From NCBI RefSeq assembly GCF_000222485.1, contig NC_015914.1:744001-808000 (forward strand): a stretch of 64,000 nucleotides of DNA. Reading direction: 5' to 3'. Below are positions 16,921 to 25,596 of this stretch, in pieces. This stretch comes from Cyclobacterium marinum DSM 745. Lineage in GTDB: Bacteria > Bacteroidota > Bacteroidia > Cytophagales > Cyclobacteriaceae. The translations under genes and the position numbers were made by a program. Under the pieces are notes generated by a model. That model saw only the letters and a program-made list of their open reading frames with translations, had not been told where the DNA came from and ran no database searches. Numbering within the stretch: the stretch's first letter is position 1; every line of letters begins with the position of its first letter.

Positions 16921-18300
16921 TTAAAAGTCAAAATACAAAAAGTCATTCTTAACAATGGAGTTAAGGTAAATCACATTGAGCAAAAACAACAGGATATTTA
17001 ATATTAAATAAGTGAACGTAGGTTTCAGTCTCCTACCTAATTCTATTGCATTGGGCATAAAGAGCAGTACCACTCCGGCTATCCAGACAGGTAAGTCGTA
17101 AAAATTACTTACGAGGTAAAAACCCTCCTCACCCGGTACCTTAAAAAACATCCGTTGTAACATTTCAAGTGAGCCACTCCAAGATTCCGCCCTAAAAAAC
17201 ACCCAGGTAATGTTCACAAACATAAAGGTGAGCAAAAGGGCCAAAACTTTAGGAAGATTCAATCCTAACTTGGTCCACTCTCGGTGAATCACTAGTGCTA
17301 TTCCATGCAAAAACCCCCAAAATATAAAAGTCCATCCGGCACCATGCCAGATCCCTCCAAGCAAAAAGGTTACCACTAGGTTGATGCTTGTCCTGAAGTT
17401 CCCATTTTTATTCCCTCCCAATGGGATATAAACATAATCCCTTAAAAACCGGCTTAAGGTCATGTGCCAATTCCTCCAAAACTCCTTTATGCTCAATGAT
17501 TTATAGGGTGAATTAAAATTTTGGGGAAGTCGAATATTAAATAAAAGTCCTAAACCAATGGCCATGGCTGAGTAACCACTAAAATCAAAATATAATTGTA
17601 AGGAATAAGCCAAAGAAGAGGCCCAAGCTTCTACTGAACCCAAGGAATTGATATTGGCATATCCTTTGTTAGCTATAATAGCAAAACTATCTGCTATTAC
17701 AATCTTCTTTGCCAACCCCATCATGAAAATAAACAAACCTCTTGAAAGGTTGTCGTAATTAGGTTTAGTAAGGTTGGGTTTCCTGAACTGCCCCATCATT
17801 TCAGAATGGTGCACTATTGGCCCTGCTATCAATTGGGGAAAAAATGAGACAAATAACCCATAGGAAAATAAACTTTTTTCCTTTTGCGTTCCTTTATAGC
17901 TGTCCACCAAATAGGCTATTTGCTGAAAAGTATAAAAGGAGATCCCTAAGGGAAGTACGAGGTTTAGGTAGCCAAAAGAGAGATCGGGAATAAAGTTGAG
18001 GTTATAAATGAGGAAATCGGTGTATTTAAAAAACACAATACCTAGTAAATTCACAGTTATACCAAATGAAAGTGTTTTTTTCTTCCCGGGATAAATCCTT
18101 TTAGATATAAAATAATTGAACCCTATGGAAAATAGAATCAATGCCAAATAAGCGGGATTCCACCAACCATAGAAAAATAAAGAGCAGACAAGGAGCCATA
18201 GACCTGTGAAAGGAGATTTTAGCTTTGGCCCGAAAAAATAAAAAACAAATAGGGTTACAGGTAGAAACCCTAGTAGAAATTCAAAAGAATTAAATAACAT
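16921..18300 (-). CDS. MBOAT-family O-acyltransferase (AlgI/DltB-like)
   Basis: This 459-aa multi-pass membrane protein belongs to the AlgI-type MBOATs, which pass acyl groups across the inner membrane to polysaccharides. Motifs are SFYTFQQIAYLVDSY near 121-135, FPQLIAGPI near 154-162, FWRNWHMTLSRFLRDY near 274-289, and the active-site region GGIWHGAGWTFIFWG near 315-329 with the conserved His319 and His332. The ATG at 18300 is the natural start. The SGNH-like gene follows after three bases, so they work as a two-gene acylation unit. Confidence 0.93.
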   Translation of the reverse strand: MLFNSFEFLLGFLPVTLFVFYFFGPKLKSPFTGLWLLVCSLFFYGWWNPAYLALILFSIGFNYFISKRIYPGKKKTLSFGITVNLLGIVFFKYTDFLIYNLNFIPDLSFGYLNLVLPLGISFYTFQQIAYLVDSYKGTQKEKSLFSYGLFVSFFPQLIAGPIVHHSEMMGQFRKPNLTKPNYDNLSRGLFIFMMGLAKKIVIADSFAIIANKGYANINSLGSVEAWASSLAYSLQLYFDFSGYSAMAIGLGLLFNIRLPQNFNSPYKSLSIKEFWRNWHMTLSRFLRDYVYIPLGGNKNGNFRTSINLVVTFLLGGIWHGAGWTFIFWGFLHGIALVIHREWTKLGLNLPKVLALLLTFMFVNITWVFFRAESWSGSLEMLQRMFFKVPGEEGFYLVSNFYDLPVWIAGVVLLFMPNAIELGRRLKPTFTYLILNILLFLLNVIYLNSIVKNDFLYFDF

Positions 18301-18616
18301 TATGTTTAAAGTTCAGCTAAAAAATCTAATATTGAAGTACACTTATGTAGGCAATTGGGCGACGTGAAATGAAAAGAATTTGATATCGAAAAGGTTAATT
18401 AATTCATTTAAAAATTAAAAAATCTTTAACAATTATTCATTTCAAATATTATTTAAACATTTACTAAAACCCATGTTAACATTGTGTCTAAAAGTAAATT
18501 TAGGGAAATGTGTCGATTTCAGAAAACATAGTGCCAAAAAATATTCTTCTTCAATTTAAAATTCTATTTTATTAAAAGTATTAACTATTTAATTTAAAAT
18601 TGTAATAAAGATATAT
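18301..18616. other. Divergent intergenic region MBOAT / AI-2E
   Basis: About 316 very AT-rich bases separate two divergent genes and must hold both promoters. I see no open frame of interest and no confident promoter match. Confidence 0.5.
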
Positions 18617-19714
18617 ATGCAACTCTCCTTCCAAAAGTCATTTTACGCACTTGCTTTCGTATTTCTCCTATTGTTTGCCATGGTCATGGCAAAGAGTGTG
18701 CTGATATCTTTATGCTTTGCCTTATTGCTGTCATTTATCCTGCATCCACTGCATAATTTTTTGATGCGAAAAGGTGTTCCAATCATTTTAGCCGCATTTT
18801 TGGTGCTGATAACCTTTTTCTTAATCATAATAGGAGTATTCACATTCTTTTCCGCAGAAATAATCTCATTATCAGATGAATTAAGCAATTTCAGAGATAA
18901 GTTGATGACCCTGTTTACAGATTCCATCGTTTACCTTAATGAAAACGTAAGTTTTTTAGGCAATCTAGAGAAAGAAAAAATATTATCAGATGCTAAATCT
19001 TGGGCCAAAAGTGGAGCAACAGATCTTATAGGCACAACCTTCAGCAGTACCACCAGTTTTTTTACAGGCCTTTTCACTACGATTATTTACTGTTTTTTAT
19101 TTTTAATTTATAAAGAAGGATTGGTATCTGCATTTACACAATTTGCACCCGAGGACAAGGAGCCCGAGTACCTTCAAATGCTCAAAAAGATCCAGCTTGT
19201 AGGCCAAAAATACCTATCAGGAATGCTTACCTTAATCCTTATTCTTGGCTTTGCCAATAGCATTGGATTATGGATCATCGGTCTTGACAACCCCTTCCTT
19301 TTTGGTTTCTTAGCAGCCTCTCTCTCCATTATACCTTACGTGGGAACCACATTGGGTGCAAGTATTCCTGTACTCTATGCTTTTATGTCTAAGGATGAAC
19401 TTTGGGTGCCATTGGCAGTAGGCTTAATGTTTTGGCTAATTCAGGTTATCGAAAGTAATTTTCTAAGCCCTAAAGTGGTAGGGAATAGTGTTAATATTAA
19501 CGCCCTTGCAGCCATTCTAAGTTTAATAGTTGGGGCAACAGTATGGGGCGTGGCAGGGATGATATTATTTTTGCCTTTTGCTGCCATGTTAAAAGTGGTT
19601 TGTGATCATTACGAACCACTTAAACCCTTTGGCATGTTACTTGGGGATGACCAGTTCAATGAAAAAGAAAAGAATTCCAGTTCTTGGTTTAAAAAGGTGA
19701 AGGAAATGTTTTAG
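18617..19714 (+). CDS. AI-2E family transporter
   Basis: The 365-aa membrane protein belongs to the AI-2E/PerM family. It has two N-terminal helices (SVLISLCFALLLSFILHPLH near 27-46), a soluble middle part (about 85-145), and C-terminal helices with FLAASLSIIPYVGTTLGA near 230-247 and VIESNFLSPKVVGNSVNINA near 280-299, the family signature. Members export small molecules or exchange ions; the substrate here is unknown. The ATG at 18617 fits the family N terminus. A strong bidirectional terminator follows. Confidence 0.9.
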   Translation: MQLSFQKSFYALAFVFLLLFAMVMAKSVLISLCFALLLSFILHPLHNFLMRKGVPIILAAFLVLITFFLIIIGVFTFFSAEIISLSDELSNFRDKLMTLFTDSIVYLNENVSFLGNLEKEKILSDAKSWAKSGATDLIGTTFSSTTSFFTGLFTTIIYCFLFLIYKEGLVSAFTQFAPEDKEPEYLQMLKKIQLVGQKYLSGMLTLILILGFANSIGLWIIGLDNPFLFGFLAASLSIIPYVGTTLGASIPVLYAFMSKDELWVPLAVGLMFWLIQVIESNFLSPKVVGNSVNINALAAILSLIVGATVWGVAGMILFLPFAAMLKVVCDHYEPLKPFGMLLGDDQFNEKEKNSSSWFKKVKEMF

Positions 19715-19738
19715 CACCAATAAAATTTAAATCTAAAG

Positions 19739-19789
19739 AAAAAATAACTCAATCAAATTCCGATAGGTTTTTTGATTGAGTTATTTTTT
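19739..19789. terminator. Bidirectional terminator between convergent genes
   Basis: A perfect 19-bp inverted repeat (AAAAAATAACTCAATCAAA at 19739-19757, its complement at 19771-19789) has a 13-nt loop and T-rich ends on both strands. It can end both the AI-2E gene and the convergent cytochrome gene. Confidence 0.9.
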
Positions 19790-19812
19790 ACCAGCCATAT
19801 GTCTATGGCTGT

Positions 19813-22461
19813 TTATTTTTGCTCAGAGAGGTAAGTAATCAACGACGCAAATTCCTCATATGACAATGCGTTGGCTAAACCTTCCGGCATCATAGAATTT
19901 TCCAGTTCCTTTCGATCTTTAATGTTTTCTGTCAAAATGGTAAAGGCTTGTCCGGCAATATTTCGGATAACAATCCTCTCGGCACTTTCAGCTGTAACAA
20001 ATCCAACATAGGATTTATCATCTTTGGTATCCACCATTACAGTTGCAAAACCTTGAGATATAGAAGCATTAGGCTTTAAAATAGATTCAGCTATTTGCTC
20101 TCTACTCATGATGCTACCAATTTGACCCATAAAAGGCCCTTTCATTGCTTCATCGGCTGAAATACTATGACAGGCTTTGCAACCTTGTTTTTGGAAAATA
20201 GCTTTCCCTTTCACAGGGTCACCTTTCACCTCCTGCATGGCCAAAAGAATGTCCTCTATTGATGATTCTCCCACCTGACCTTTCTGGTTTTTAATCTTTT
20301 CCAAATCCACTTCCGGCTCCTCAATAGTTTCCGTGACTGAAAAATCTCCTCCAAATGCTGTAATCCCCATCCGGTTTTTTTCATTAAGCATTGCAATTAC
20401 ATCTCTCTCGCCGATGGTTCCATTGTCCCAAATATTTTCAAACAAGTCTTTGATTTGTGCCGAACCGGCCCATAAAACGGATTTATAATAGGGACCATGT
20501 GTATCAGGCCTTGTGCCCCACCACCAAGAACCATCATAAGGTGCTTCTTTGGTGTAAAGTCTCGCCAGTGTGGTGAGTATACCTTGCTTTAATTCTAAAT
20601 CTTCGGTTCCGGCTCCATTATACTTAGCAATCAAACCTTCCACTGCAGCTTTGGAGTGCATGTAGCGCAAAGCCCATAAGCCTATTTTAGAATTCTCTTT
20701 TCCGACTGCATTCAAACTCTCTTTATCTGCCTCTAAAGCTACCAAAGCTCTCACCGCTAAATGTGGCAAAATAATTTCTGAGTTTGGTGTGGCATGTGGT
20801 CCTTCTTCTCCAAAAGATGGTGCGCGAAATGAATCAGGCACCTCAATGCTTAATAAATGAGGAATGGCAGCTTTGTCTCCTATCCTTCCCAATGCAATAA
20901 GTGCCGCGGCTTTTACCCTCACTGAAGGATCATCCAAAGCCTCCACAAAAGGATTTACTGACAAACTGCTTAAAAATGCTTTACGGTCAGTAATTGCTCG
21001 GATCACATATTCCTTAATGGCAGGGTCTCCCATAAGTTTTAATAATTGAGGAATCGCCTCTTTACCCAAAATCTGGCTATAAGCATACATGGCTGCTACT
21101 CTGGAATAATCCGGTGCTTCAGCATCAGTAACTAAACCCCAGACTTCAGAAGCTGCATCTTGACTTCCTCTTTGGATCAACTCTTGCTGAGCATAAATTC
21201 TAATGGTGGCGCTATTTTCCAATAACAAATCCACTAAGTCATCAATGTCAGCTGAAGAAAGGTCAGGCATTTCACTGTATTCCAAAACTTTTGGAACTAT
21301 CCTTACTACATATCCCTTGCTTTCATTTCCCGAATATCCGGCTCCATCCCACGCTGCCATAAACATTCTTCCGGAACCATCTATGTCCAGGTCAGTAACT
21401 TGGGGTAATTTAAAAAACGGTATTTGTTCTTGAGTATATGATGGACCCTCTTCAGTCACTTTGTGAATAAACACTTGGCTCCTACCCCAATCCGCCATCA
21501 AAGGATTATTGTCGTAATGAGCCGGCCAGCGCTCGTCCTGCAAATACAAAGCACCTGTTCCTGAACCACCTCCTACATCTATTAATGCAGGAATAATCTC
21601 TTCAGTGAAATTTTTAAACAAGACCGGATAGCCATATTCACCGGACTGGATTTGATGAATAAAACGTATGTTCCAGCCTCCACCATCATTGGTATTGCCA
21701 CGTGTAAACATATTCATGTAGGGATCAATGGCTACATCATAGATATTTCTTAACCCATGGGTATATACTTCCATTTCGGTACCATCAGGACGTACCCTGA
21801 GAATCCCTCCTCCGAGCATTGTCAATTCTGTTCCTTCTCTATCTACGGCTCCATGGAATCCAAAATCCCCTACTGCAATATATATCCATCCATCTATACC
21901 TAAACGAATCCCATTAGTTGCATGATCTGTTCCTCTGCTTTGAAGAAATTTGGGTGAGCTAATATGTTGAATTAAAGGCTGGGAAGGGCCATCTGCTACA
22001 CCGTCTCCATCCTCGTCTTCAAAAACGACGAGATCCATACCGGTGGCCAAACTGTCTGCTTCAGAAAACACTGTATGTAAAACATATAGTTTATCCCCCA
22101 AAGAAATAATCCCTCTTGGATTATCCACCTCTGCAAAAATGGTATGAGAATCTGCTTTCCCATCGTTGTCATGATCTATTAATTTTACGATCCTTCCTTT
22201 ACCAGGGGTTTTCCCTAGAGAACCTATGGCGTCTACCCCCACATAAACCTCTCCATAAGGAGAAACTGCAAGACAAGCTGGACTGGGGGTTAATTCCGGT
22301 CCTGAAAATGCTTGGACTGCTAAATCCTCCGGCCATTCTAATGATTGACTCAGAGAGTCTAACGATGGAGATGTTTGGGACTCAATAGTTTCAACCTTTT
22401 TTTCTGGCTTGCAGGCTAAAAAAGTAAGAAGTAATGGTATTAAGAACAGGTTTTTTTTCAT
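19813..22461 (-). CDS. PVC-type dehydrogenase/HEAT/cytochrome c lipoprotein
   Basis: The 882-aa protein has a lipoprotein signal (MKKNLFLIPLLLTFLAC). A sorbosone/glucose-dehydrogenase-like beta-propeller follows (about 45-420, with GIRLGIDGWIYIAVGDFGFH). Next come HEAT-like helical repeats (about 430-620) and a C-terminal cytochrome c domain with heme site CKACH at 761-765 and a likely axial Met in NSMMPEGL near 857. This order is that of the membrane-bound dehydrogenases frequent in Planctomycetes and Bacteroidota, probably periplasmic sugar oxidation. The ATG at 22461 is chosen because 47 upstream codons precede the signal peptide and overlap the cysH end. Confidence 0.9.
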   Translation of the reverse strand: MKKNLFLIPLLLTFLACKPEKKVETIESQTSPSLDSLSQSLEWPEDLAVQAFSGPELTPSPACLAVSPYGEVYVGVDAIGSLGKTPGKGRIVKLIDHDNDGKADSHTIFAEVDNPRGIISLGDKLYVLHTVFSEADSLATGMDLVVFEDEDGDGVADGPSQPLIQHISSPKFLQSRGTDHATNGIRLGIDGWIYIAVGDFGFHGAVDREGTELTMLGGGILRVRPDGTEMEVYTHGLRNIYDVAIDPYMNMFTRGNTNDGGGWNIRFIHQIQSGEYGYPVLFKNFTEEIIPALIDVGGGSGTGALYLQDERWPAHYDNNPLMADWGRSQVFIHKVTEEGPSYTQEQIPFFKLPQVTDLDIDGSGRMFMAAWDGAGYSGNESKGYVVRIVPKVLEYSEMPDLSSADIDDLVDLLLENSATIRIYAQQELIQRGSQDAASEVWGLVTDAEAPDYSRVAAMYAYSQILGKEAIPQLLKLMGDPAIKEYVIRAITDRKAFLSSLSVNPFVEALDDPSVRVKAAALIALGRIGDKAAIPHLLSIEVPDSFRAPSFGEEGPHATPNSEIILPHLAVRALVALEADKESLNAVGKENSKIGLWALRYMHSKAAVEGLIAKYNGAGTEDLELKQGILTTLARLYTKEAPYDGSWWWGTRPDTHGPYYKSVLWAGSAQIKDLFENIWDNGTIGERDVIAMLNEKNRMGITAFGGDFSVTETIEEPEVDLEKIKNQKGQVGESSIEDILLAMQEVKGDPVKGKAIFQKQGCKACHSISADEAMKGPFMGQIGSIMSREQIAESILKPNASISQGFATVMVDTKDDKSYVGFVTAESAERIVIRNIAGQAFTILTENIKDRKELENSMMPEGLANALSYEEFASLITYLSEQK

Positions 22462-22501
22462 TGGGTTAGATTTTGTATAAAAAGTAAAATTATATAAAAA
22501 G

Positions 22502-22533
22502 CAAAACCCATCCAATAGAATGAATGGGCTTTG
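22502..22533 (-). terminator. Terminator after cysH
   Basis: On the minus strand CAAAGCCCATTC pairs with GGATGGGTTTTG using two G-U wobbles and an 8-nt loop, followed by CTTTTTATAT. It lies 50 bp downstream of cysH and separates it from the dehydrogenase gene. Confidence 0.75.
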
Positions 22534-22583
22534 TGTTAAAAATACATTTAAAGTCTTAATTCCGCTAGAACCGCATGGCAGCG

Positions 22584-23276
22584 TTAAAGGTGCAGACCAC
22601 ACTCTGTCTTTGGACTATTGTTCCATCTTCCACTTCTATCCTCTCCAGGAACTGTACAGTGCTTACACCCTATAGAATGGTAGCCAAAGGCTATCAAGGG
22701 ATGGAAAGGTAGTTTATGTTTATTGATGTACTCATCTCTCTCCTCCTCGGTTACATCCAATAAAGGGTAAAATTTAAGAATCCCTCCTCGCTCTTCAAAG
22801 ATATCCAGGGTAGCCCTGTGGTCACTTTGCCAACTCATTAGGCCTGAAACCCAAACAGAAAACCTTTGCTTGATTAACTCGAGCGGCTTCACTTTATTAA
22901 TGGAGCAACACAATTCAGGGTCAGTCTTCCATGTTTGGTTTTTACTGGTAAAGGCATGATCTTCTTTTCCGGCACTCACAGATTCCACATTCAATCCATA
23001 TAGTTCGGTTAATTTTTCCCGATACTCTAAAGTTTCAGGAAAATGATAGCCTGTATCAATAAAATAAATTTTTTGAGCTGAATTGCTTTTTGAAAATACA
23101 CTTAACAACAAAGCGGAAGTAGCCGCAAAGGAACTTGTGAGCATCACTTCTCCGGGAGCAAAATCCTTATACAATTGCTTTACGCGTTCTTCTACTGTTA
23201 AATCCCTGTATTTTTCATTAAGGGCTTTAATCTCTTCCTTTGAATAAACTTTTTTTGATATAGCGGATTCCTGCAT
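22584..23276 (-). CDS. cysH: Assimilatory APS reductase (CysH family)
   Basis: The enzyme reduces adenylylated sulfate to sulfite in cysteine synthesis. The 230-aa protein shows SSFAATSALLL near 48-58 and the PP-loop-type nucleotide site with FIDTGYHFPET at 72-82. The catalytic cysteine is in the C-terminal KTECGLHL (Cys226). The paired Cys123-Cys124 and Cys204-Cys207 are 4Fe-4S ligands, which mark the APS-reducing form rather than the PAPS form. No cysD/cysN or sulfite reductase is adjacent. The ATG at 23276 is used. Confidence 0.93.
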   Translation of the reverse strand: MQESAISKKVYSKEEIKALNEKYRDLTVEERVKQLYKDFAPGEVMLTSSFAATSALLLSVFSKSNSAQKIYFIDTGYHFPETLEYREKLTELYGLNVESVSAGKEDHAFTSKNQTWKTDPELCCSINKVKPLELIKQRFSVWVSGLMSWQSDHRATLDIFEERGGILKFYPLLDVTEEERDEYINKHKLPFHPLIAFGYHSIGCKHCTVPGEDRSGRWNNSPKTECGLHL

Positions 23277-23394
23277 GCCAGGTGTTTTTTTATTATTCTA
23301 CAAAACCTACCAATTTGGTATGGTATTAAATTTTCGTAAAAATAGTGATTAATATCTAAAAAACAATAACCTTACTTTTTTATACCAAAATGCA

Positions 23395-24555
23395 CTAGGA
23401 GGCAATCTTTAAAGCAAAACTTTTTTTACTTATCCAAACAAGAAAGGTTACCATCAAACCAACGAATGACATCAAGGCGAAAGACATTTTCAAATCTGTC
23501 CATTCAGCAATAAAACCAATTAATGGAGGCCCTAATAAGAAACCAAAAAAAGAAATGGTAGAAACCATAGCAATGGCCATACCGGTAGGCAAAGAAGTAG
23601 CATTTGCCGCAAGGCTAAAACACAGTGGAACAATGGCTGCCGTACCTAAACCAACCATCAAGAACCCTAAAATAACCACTCCAACCTGTGCAAATGCAAT
23701 TGACAAAATCAGCCCCGTAAATATTAAAACACCTGACCCTTGCAAGACATTCATCATGCCAAATCGATGCGCCAATTTATCTGCAGCAAACCTACCTAAT
23801 GCCATGGCCCCCATATAGGAAATATATCCTGTAGGCACCAAATAAGCCGGTGCTTGCACCACTTTGTTCATGTACACACCTGACCAGTCAAACATACACC
23901 CTTCGCACATCATCCCACAAAAACCAATCATTCCTAATTTTAGTAACGTTGGATCAGGTTTCTTCCACACCATCCCTTTTACGGAACTTGAATTGTCTTT
24001 TTCCTCCTGAACAAAGCCATTCCTAAAAGAAAAAACCACTATAATCCCAAACAAAAATATAATTGTATAATGTTGAAAAGGTGATAAGGACAAATAAACC
24101 ATAAGCCCACCAACTCCTGCTCCGGCAAAGCCGGCCAAACTCCACAAGCCATGTAAAGAACCTAATATATTTCTCCCATAATCTTTCTCTAAATTTAATG
24201 CTTGTGTATTTAAAGAAATATTCATCATATTACCTAACATACCAAAGATGAAAACCATAATGGTTAGAAAGAAGGCATCCATAGAAATCCCAATACCTAC
24301 CAATACAAATATGTATAGGGAAAGGCCAACCATTATCACCGATTTACTCCCAAATTTAATTACAGCCCAAGTCGCTAGAGGCAAAGCGAGTAATGAGCCT
24401 AGAGGAAGACCCAGCAAAACTGATCCTAACTGTCCTTCACTTAACCCAAATTTCTGTTGAAAATCAGGTATTCTAGAAGCCCATGATGAAAAACACAATC
24501 CCGTAAGGAAAAAGAAAGCACCGGCTGAAATTCTTCTTGTTTTTAATTGTACCAT
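23395..24555 (-). CDS. MFS transporter (YbjJ-like)
   Basis: The 386-aa protein has about twelve hydrophobic helices in two halves joined by a charged loop near residue 190. The N terminus (RISAGAFFFLTGLCFSSWASRIP) and GSLHGLWSLAGFAGAGVGGL near 132-151 are typical of the YbjJ/FucP-like sugar or drug MFS group. The substrate cannot be inferred. It is single, on the same strand as cysH, 118 bp upstream of it. The ATG at 24555 fits. Confidence 0.88.
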   Translation of the reverse strand: MVQLKTRRISAGAFFFLTGLCFSSWASRIPDFQQKFGLSEGQLGSVLLGLPLGSLLALPLATWAVIKFGSKSVIMVGLSLYIFVLVGIGISMDAFFLTIMVFIFGMLGNMMNISLNTQALNLEKDYGRNILGSLHGLWSLAGFAGAGVGGLMVYLSLSPFQHYTIIFLFGIIVVFSFRNGFVQEEKDNSSSVKGMVWKKPDPTLLKLGMIGFCGMMCEGCMFDWSGVYMNKVVQAPAYLVPTGYISYMGAMALGRFAADKLAHRFGMMNVLQGSGVLIFTGLILSIAFAQVGVVILGFLMVGLGTAAIVPLCFSLAANATSLPTGMAIAMVSTISFFGFLLGPPLIGFIAEWTDLKMSFALMSFVGLMVTFLVWISKKSFALKIAS

Positions 24556-24757
24556 TGGATTTTAAATAATTCACAAAGGTAAGACAGAAAGCCTAGTAAT
24601 AACAAAAGTCATTTTTAACTTTTTGTGAACAATTCTACAAACTAAAATGGCTACTTCAGAGTTAATGGTAAAACTAAATGACATTCTATTGAATTGCTGA
24701 GATTATTCCCACGACTTTCAATTGTTGTCTATTCCCAAATAAAAAGACATATTTAAT

Positions 24758-24838
24758 ATGGAATTCGTAATTGCAGGAACCACAATCGCACTTGCCATAT
24801 TGTTAATAAGAATAATTATCAAAAAAGTTTTCGATTGA
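24758..24838 (+). CDS. Possible 26-aa membrane peptide
   Basis: An ATG at 24758 opens a 26-codon frame starting MEFVIAGTTIALAILL and ending in a basic IIIKKVFD, a typical layout of one-helix microproteins. It lies in the 361-base gap 24556-24916, before the CrtA-like gene, and nothing else is seen in that gap. An A-rich AAAAAGA lies about 9 bases upstream of the ATG. It resembles no family that I can name. Confidence 0.3.
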   Translation: MEFVIAGTTIALAILLIRIIIKKVFD

Positions 24839-24916
24839 TGGCTATTGCTATTCATTACAACATACTTATAATTGTTAATAGAGATTAACCAATGAAATAA
24901 CCAATCTTTTTTGGGC

Positions 24917-25591
24917 ATGAATAAAAACAAGGAAGTTGTTTCCATTACCTTTTTCCAATACCCCAAAAGAAATCGTTGGTGGGCATTTAATCAAATGCAG
25001 TTGGCCATATCCCCATTGGAGAGAGTACCAGGGAAGAAATTCTTTAAACTAATGGGTACCGGAGGAGGTTTTGGTTTTTCTCTCAAACCGGACTTTTCTA
25101 CCTACGCTTTACTTATGGTATGGGAGGACATTGAGGCTGCCAAAAATTTTAATTTATCTGAGGTATATCTTAGGTTCAACCAACAATGTATAAACAATTT
25201 CACCTACTGGATGCGGTGTATTCAAAGCCATGGAACTTGGTATGGTGAAAAGCCTTTTAATCCCAGCCAAGAAAAAGCCAAGGGTCCGATTATGGTAATC
25301 ACCAGAGCCCGAGTAAAACTTCACAAAGTTTTACGATTTCTAAAATACGTCCCAAATACTAGCAAATCCGCAGAAAAAGCAAATGGATTAATTTTTACTA
25401 AAGGGATAGGAGAATGGCCCATTATCGAACAAGCAACTTTCAGTTATTGGAAGAGTCAAGAACAAATGGAAGACTTTGCCTATAGCCTTGCACATAAAGA
25501 GGTAATCAAAAGAGTAAAAAAAGAAAATTGGTACAAGGAGGAACTTTTTGCTAGGTTTATCCCAATCGATATCAACGAAACCCCAGATTAG
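24917..25591 (+). CDS. CrtA-like (spheroidene monooxygenase family) protein
   Basis: The 224-aa protein resembles the CrtA family, heme-dependent oxygenases that add keto groups to carotenoids in phototrophs. Visible signatures are SITFFQYP and WWAFNQM near the start, then GTGGGFGFSLKPDFSTYALL near 48-67. Many non-phototrophic Bacteroidota carry such homologues of unknown substrate, so the carotenoid role is not assured. The ATG at 24917 is preferred over a TTG two codons upstream. The GluQRS-like gene starts five bases after its stop. Confidence 0.75.
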   Translation: MNKNKEVVSITFFQYPKRNRWWAFNQMQLAISPLERVPGKKFFKLMGTGGGFGFSLKPDFSTYALLMVWEDIEAAKNFNLSEVYLRFNQQCINNFTYWMRCIQSHGTWYGEKPFNPSQEKAKGPIMVITRARVKLHKVLRFLKYVPNTSKSAEKANGLIFTKGIGEWPIIEQATFSYWKSQEQMEDFAYSLAHKEVIKRVKKENWYKEELFARFIPIDINETPD

Positions 25592-25596
25592 AAGCA

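Noticed and set aside
22462..22602. A 47-codon N-terminal extension of the cytochrome dehydrogenase
   Set aside because: It would place the lipoprotein signal internally and overlaps the end of cysH and its terminator.
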